A stretch of DNA of 64,000 nucleotides from Rhynchopus sp. YZ270_cl-10 (Eukaryota > Euglenozoa > Diplonemea > Diplonemida > Diplonemidae), in assembly GCA_964035575.1 (NCBI GenBank), contig OZ037907.1:434001-498000 (forward strand). Direction: 5' to 3'. The notes under the pieces were generated by a model. It saw nothing but the letters and a program-made list of their open reading frames with translations, was not told where the DNA came from and ran no database searches. Shown in pieces: positions 59,913-64,000 of this stretch. A program made the translations under genes and the position numbers. How positions within the stretch are numbered: the first letter of the stretch is position 1; every line of letters begins with the position of its first letter.

Positions 59913-61579
59913 AAAAAATAACTAATTATTAGCGTGAAATAAAGTGCACTTTTTTTCACGCCCACGTAATTTTGGCTCACGAGTGAGAGTTTATTGCCCG
60001 AGCCGCAGGCGAGGGCAATAATAGAGCACGAGTGAGACAAAATACGTGGAAGTGAAAAAACGCACTTTATTTCAAACTAATACGTAGTTTTGTTTTACAA
60101 GTGAAAATGATATTTTTGCTGGGATCCTTCACAAACGAGACGTAAAATAGAGTGATTTTATGAACAAAATGTGGGTACCTGTAAGTGAGAGTGTGAATGA
60201 GAGTAGGGGAACATGTGAACATCAATCAAAAGCAGGGAAGGGGTTACTTTTTTTGATATATGCCTCCTATGACTGGTACTAATTACAAGATGTCACCACT
60301 CATCTCGCCTGTAGGGGGGGGGGGCAGGTGAAAAGAGCATCACAGAAGGGGGGTTTTTTTTTTTGCACTCATGATCATGGTTTGTTCTGTTGCACATTGA
60401 TGTTAATCTTGACTTCTTGTGGCGTCTGAGTTGGGGGACTGTTGTTCTGTGTCAACAGCTGTGACATCGCAACTTGACCGGCCTGTGTGACTTCGGTGTA
60501 CCTTTGTGGCATTGCCTGACTGACCCACCCATAGTGGCGTTGCATCTGTACAATAGATGCTCCTGCCTCAGCGGCTTGAGTCGCAGAAGACCTGCGGAAG
60601 CTGTGCCCAGTGTACGAACCGTCCAGCGCAAGCACCCTCGCGACTTCTGCAGGTATGCCGTACATTTTGTTGATGCCAAGAGGTTGCACACGAAAGGTCC
60701 CAGTAGTAGTTCTGTCAGCTGTCGTCTTAGTTCCAGTGATGAAGAAGCGACCCTCCTGTGAAACTGGTGAGCGCCGGTTCAGGTACTCCTCCACCACACA
60801 AAAGTAGATGCTGTCTCTTGGTACCACAAACCTCCCACGCTCCATGTCGGCCTTTTTCACCTTAGCACAGTGCTGGTACGTGAAGAGGTATCCCACTGGT
60901 GATTCCTGATAATTTGTCATCTCAAGCATCAGTGCTTCTGTGCATCTCATTCCCGACAGAAAACACACCGCGACGTAAGCCTTGCGGACACACCAGTAGC
61001 AGTCGCTCAACTCGCTCATCTTGAGAAACATCTCCACTTCTCCCTTCGAAAACGTCTTGCTCTTCTTCGTCGATTCGTCACTTCCCCAGGTCTTCAGCAA
61101 CAGCCCGATGCGGTGGTACTCCTTTAGTGAAAAGTCGAACTCCGTCTTGAACATAAAGTTGAGCTTAGAGTAGCACGACCATAATGAGCTGGCTTTGTAG
61201 CTGCGTTCTTCGCGCAGGTGTGTCAAGTAAGAGACCACATGTTCTTCTCTTGGCTGCTTCCGCCCCGTGATTTTATTGTGTTGTAAAAACTTATTCCACT
61301 CCGTTTTGTATGCAGTGCTTGACTTCAACCCTGCCAGAAGCTCGGTCTCATACAGATCCTCCATAGCCTCCTTCTTCTTGGTCCTTGGCATGATTTGTAG
61401 GGTGGAGTGTGTGGTTTTGTGACTGACAGAAAACAGTGAAACTTTTTTTCACGCCAGTGAAACTTTTTTTCACGCCTCCAGCGAAATTACTAAGAGCAAG
61501 CGTGAAAAAAAGCTCACTTTATTTCACGCCCCGTTTGTGAAGGATCCCAGCAAAAAGTCATTTTCACATGTGATATAAA
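59913..61579 (-). mobile_element. tyrosine-recombinase element, unit C
   Basis: About 1.67 kb, with the same termini as units A and B (TAACTAATTATTAGCGTG and CACATGTGATATAAA) and near-identical inside; differences seen are a longer G-run near 60314 and a TATA/AAAA change beside it. Having only the unit in common with the other insertion site fixes its boundaries. No clear target duplication is visible (GGT on the left, TGT on the right). Confidence 0.82.
60375..61391 (-). CDS. tyrosine recombinase, unit C
   Basis: 338 residues, identical to unit B (Ser75), with R149, H263, R266, W289 and Y298 all present. Intact frames in three of three copies argue for recent activity. Orientation is the same as unit A. 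The gene start faces the CACATGTGATATAAA end and the two GTGAAA palindromes, as in the other units. Confidence 0.9.
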   Translation of the reverse strand: MPRTKKKEAMEDLYETELLAGLKSSTAYKTEWNKFLQHNKITGRKQPREEHVVSYLTHLREERSYKASSLWSCYSKLNFMFKTEFDFSLKEYHRIGLLLKTWGSDESTKKSKTFSKGEVEMFLKMSELSDCYWCVRKAYVAVCFLSGMRCTEALMLEMTNYQESPVGYLFTYQHCAKVKKADMERGRFVVPRDSIYFCVVEEYLNRRSPVSQEGRFFITGTKTTADRTTTGTFRVQPLGINKMYGIPAEVARVLALDGSYTGHSFRRSSATQAAEAGASIVQMQRHYGWVSQAMPQRYTEVTQAGQVAMSQLLTQNNSPPTQTPQEVKININVQQNKP

Positions 61580-61694
61580 TGTTTTTATACACCACCCCTA
61601 AAAAAAGGGTATTATTTAGCAGTTTGTTAGCAGTTCTTTAGCAGTGAAATTTGCTGGTTTCAGCCACACCACAGGAACAAAAAAAAAGAAAAAC

Positions 61695-61722
61695 TTGATG
61701 TGCCTTTCGTACGACACATTTA
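61695..61722 (-). repeat. CTTTCGT-loop hairpin
   Basis: ATGTG-CCTTTCGTACG-ACACAT. The loop has one change from CCTCTCGT. Confidence 0.4.
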
Positions 61723-61789
61723 CCAAAATAACAAAGTAATGTTGCTAACGCCATCCCAGACGCATTTGGGGGGAAGAGAAAGAAAAAAG

Positions 61790-61830
61790 ATGAGATGAAC
61801 CTTCGCCTCTCGTGCTTAGACACCTTCATC
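61790..61830 (-). repeat. CTCTCGT-loop hairpin (weaker stem)
   Basis: GAGATGAACCTTCGCCTCTCGTGCTTAGACACCTTCATC carries the loop CCTCTCGTG with partial pairing of GATGA and TTCATC. Confidence 0.42.
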
Positions 61831-61863
61831 ACAATCGGTATAAAATTCTGAAAACAAAAAAAG

Positions 61864-61902
61864 TGTGCACGATGTATGTGTCTCACGTACACATATCGTT
61901 AC
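61864..61902 (-). repeat. CTCACGT-loop hairpin with unrelated stem sequence
   Basis: ACGAT pairs with ATCGT and ATGTGT with ACACAT; a two-base bulge (GT) sits on the same arm as in the copy at 964, and the loop is CTCACGT. Stem bases are wholly different from the CTAAG type, but the architecture is the same. Confidence 0.5.
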
Positions 61903-62334
61903 AAAAAAAAAAAAGTGGTCTGACGACAAGGATACACTTCGCAAAGCATAGGGCTTGGAGAGGGTGTATCAATTCCTTGGAACAAAAAAAAAAAATGTCG
62001 TACAGAAAGAAAACTCGCGTTGGCGTGAATAAGACAAAATGGCCTTGTCCGTAAATATATTAGCTAAACCTGCCTGGGTAATATCAAATACTGATCAACA
62101 AAAAGAAACAGAGAAAGGAAGGAAGAAAAAAAATATATATGGTTCTCACAGGGGGGGCAATAAACCCTTCTTCGTTTGCAGGCCTCAGCCTAACTCCCGG
62201 GACTCAGCCAAAACCATCGTTCTATTTGAAAAAAAAAAAAGAGAGAGAGAGAAAAGTGATTTTTACTAGTGCTTCCCGAGCTTTCTCCGCTGACAAGCTA
62301 GTCACAGGAAGAAGAAGATCAAAACTCGGTCGAG

Positions 62335-62361
62335 CCCGGGCGCGCTTCGCGCGCCCGGGTC
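62335..62361. repeat. strong GC hairpin
   Basis: CCCGGGCGCGC-TTC-GCGCGCCCGGG. It resembles the GCCGCAGGC-type hairpins dispersed in the window (11880, 47070, 58770, 62635). Confidence 0.6.
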
Positions 62362-62808
62362 CCCACCCCAGTTCAAGTTGGGGGCCTCCGGCGGAATGTG
62401 AGAATTCCTCGGTTATCCAACGGCGGAGCTCGGCACTTCATTGATATTTGCATCAGGCACACATGGCTCACGAATTATCAGTAACTTCAGTACATTTACA
62501 AAAGAAATGGCGGCCATGTCACCCAAAGGTTCCAGGCGAAGCCACGGTACGCAACATTTCTAAAAAATTGCGTCTAAAATTGCACGTTTTCACTGCCAAA
62601 CTATGTCATGGGAAGGGTGTGATGCAATCTTGCGCCGCAGGCGCACGGTACGCTACTTTTTTCTTTTGCCATTCTGTATGCTTCCTTTTCCTTCGACGTT
62701 TGACCAATTGAGTCCGGCTCGATGGTATCTCAAAAAAATCCCCATCACCCCCTACCGGGTTGATGGTATCACCAAAAAAAACTTCCCAAACCCCGGGTCA
62801 ACCGGTAC

Positions 62809-62852
62809 CCATCGTTCTATCGACCCGGGTACCCGGGTCGATAGAACGATGG
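62809..62852. repeat. 44-bp perfect palindrome
   Basis: The arms CCATCGTTCTATCGACCC and the complement meet at GGTACC with no spacer. It could extrude as a cruciform. No surrounding gene. The rest of 61903-63700 shows fragmentary repeats and no gene I can support. Confidence 0.8.
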
Positions 62853-63705
62853 AACCAGAGATTTATACACCATAGTAGAACTGAGGCCAAACCAGGGGAG
62901 TTTAAAATATCGGTTTACCGGTTTCAAAAACCGAAAAATTCGGTTTGGGGATTTTGAAAAAAAAAAAAAAAAAAGCTATGGAAAATCTGGATTTTTGAAA
63001 AAAAAAATTTTCCTCGTAACAGGGTTTCTGTCCACAAAAATCCTGTTTTTGCAGATAATGTGACCCCACCATTTGACGGACGGAGCTCGGAGAAGCCAAA
63101 CATGAGTGAGAGAGGAAGGGGAAGTGAGGCCCTGAGGGATAACCCCATCCCTCAAAAATTCCTTAACAATCTGTGTTGAGGTTTTTAAGGTTGCTTTTGC
63201 TACGCACCCTGTACCTACACCCCCCCATACGGGGTCCACCAAAAATAGACATTTCACGCAGAGGCACCAAAGTGTTTAGAACCGTGCGTTCCTTAAGGCA
63301 AAACGGGCGTTTTTCACCGAAAACCACGAGTTTCAGCCCAAAACCCGGTTTTTTGGGCCCAGACCCGTGTATGTGGCGCCGGAAAGCACTTGCGGGGTAC
63401 CGAAGGTGGGCTGCGGTTTGTAACCACTCGTTGCGTTGCTTGGGTTCCGTTCGATGCATTCAGATCGGTTGCGTTGTGTTGGATGCGTTCGTTGCGTTCT
63501 GTTCGTGGGTGCCTGTTCGTTTCTGTTCAGATCTTTGCGTACATCAACCACCATCAAGAGGGAGCGTTAATGATCGGCAAAACTAAATTCTTGCTATTTA
63601 CAACCCGCCTCAAAAATTCACTTTTTGTAAGAAAATTTTTTAAAAAGGAACAGAAAGCGAAAAAAGGGGTCTACACATCAAAGACACAACAAACACATAT
63701 CAACT

Positions 63706-64000
63706 ATAAGCCGCGCAGCGCGCCTCCTCGGGGCGACCCTGGACACCCTGATGGGTGACAAAGCAGCGAAGCGGCTGCAACACGGGGGGTGGAATGTGCC
63801 CGTCGTGACCGAAGAAGTGTTCATTAGAACACACACCACCACCGACATCGGCATGATCGCACTGGTGTCGCCAGGCACGGCGGTGGCCGTCCTACAGCAG
63901 CTGACGGTAGAGCTGGAGGGGGCGCCGCGCGCCATGGTCTCGTTCAGACCAATTAAAGGAACACAACACCCAGCGCGCAGGGAGAAGGTGCTGGTGCATT
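63706..64000 (+). CDS. partial coding-like region running off the window end
   Basis: The plus strand stays open to the last base and reads ISRAARLLGATLDTLMGDKA, then RLQHGGWNVPVVTEEVFIRT, DIGMIALVSPGTAVAVLQQL. Third positions are GC-rich and it contrasts sharply with the AT-rich DNA before it. The first ATG is at 63751; the frame may instead start at a splice acceptor. No family is recognised. If real, it would be the only host-like gene on the plus strand; a mobile-element gene is equally likely. Confidence 0.4.
   Translation, partial: MSRAARLLGATLDTLMGDKAAKRLQHGGWNVPVVTEEVFIRTHTTTDIGMIALVSPGTAVAVLQQLTVELEGAPRAMVSFRPIKGTQHPARREKVLVH

Larger units (their letters stand above)
58266..61676. 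mobile_element. 3.4-kb nested element with TGGTGTGGCTGA ends and 5-bp target duplication
   Basis: The left end TGGTGTGGCTGAACCC begins near 58271 and is preceded by CAGGA. The right end GGTTTCAGCCACACCA is followed by CAGGA. A second inverted pair lies just inside (GGGGTGGTGTATAAAAA near 58347, complement near 61582-61598), as does a direct repeat AAAGGGTATTATTTAGCAGT (58297 and 61606). The interior holds a 9-bp minisatellite, the 987-bp GTGAAA element and recombinase unit C. The ends match the 67-bp element at 33367-33433. Confidence 0.65.

Overview
The window is eukaryotic nuclear DNA from a protist I cannot name. Genes are read with the standard code. Several are split by short spliceosomal introns (5' sites GTATG, GTATT, GTATC or GTAAG; 3' sites ending AG). 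Gene content is eukaryotic: ribosomal stalk protein P1, TMEM18, a class III adenylate cyclase receptor, a kinesin-like protein and a ZNF598/Hel2-type E3 ligase. Coding DNA is GC-richer than the spacers, which hold long A, T and G runs. All nineteen host genes I accept lie on the minus strand. That pattern, with pyrimidine-rich stretches ending in AG before several start codons, recalls the directional gene clusters of Euglenozoa. This is inference only: no spliced-leader gene or other diagnostic marker was found.

Layout. 1-6.1 kb: a membrane-anchored PDZ-like protein and repeat-rich spacer. 6.1-10.5 kb: a three-exon kinesin-like pseudo-motor and an unknown membrane protein. 10.5-13.9 kb: spacer with a 1.1-kb terminal-inverted-repeat element carrying an 8-bp minisatellite. 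13.9-26.7 kb: a two-exon adenylate cyclase with a second, degenerate cyclase domain, a VWA3-like protein, a coiled-coil protein with an internal duplication, a small unknown protein, and an ankyrin/RLY-repeat protein. 28.3-32 kb: two near-identical P1 genes flanking a small three-exon gene, then TMEM18. 33.9-40.9 kb: a coiled-coil gene whose intron holds a hAT derivative, a ZNF598/Hel2-RWD-IMPACT fusion, and a cyclophilin. 42-58 kb: four copies of a DUF1399 (GRDP-like) gene with Gly/Cys tails; their upstream regions match that of the cyclophilin gene. 49-62 kb: mobile elements, including three near-identical tyrosine-recombinase units, two of them forming a palindrome of about 3.4 kb inside a larger element.

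The strongest novelties are: (1) one 806-residue protein joining the collided-ribosome E3 module (ZNF598/Hel2) to the GCN2-control module (RWD plus UPF0029, IMPACT/Yih1); (2) a dispersed hairpin family in which the stems change by compensation while a CTCTCGT loop and a two-base bulge persist, every copy lying in the same orientation to the genes; (3) tyrosine-recombinase elements with cruciform ends, nested in other elements with clear target-site duplications. No retrovirus-like or capsid-bearing element was recognised.
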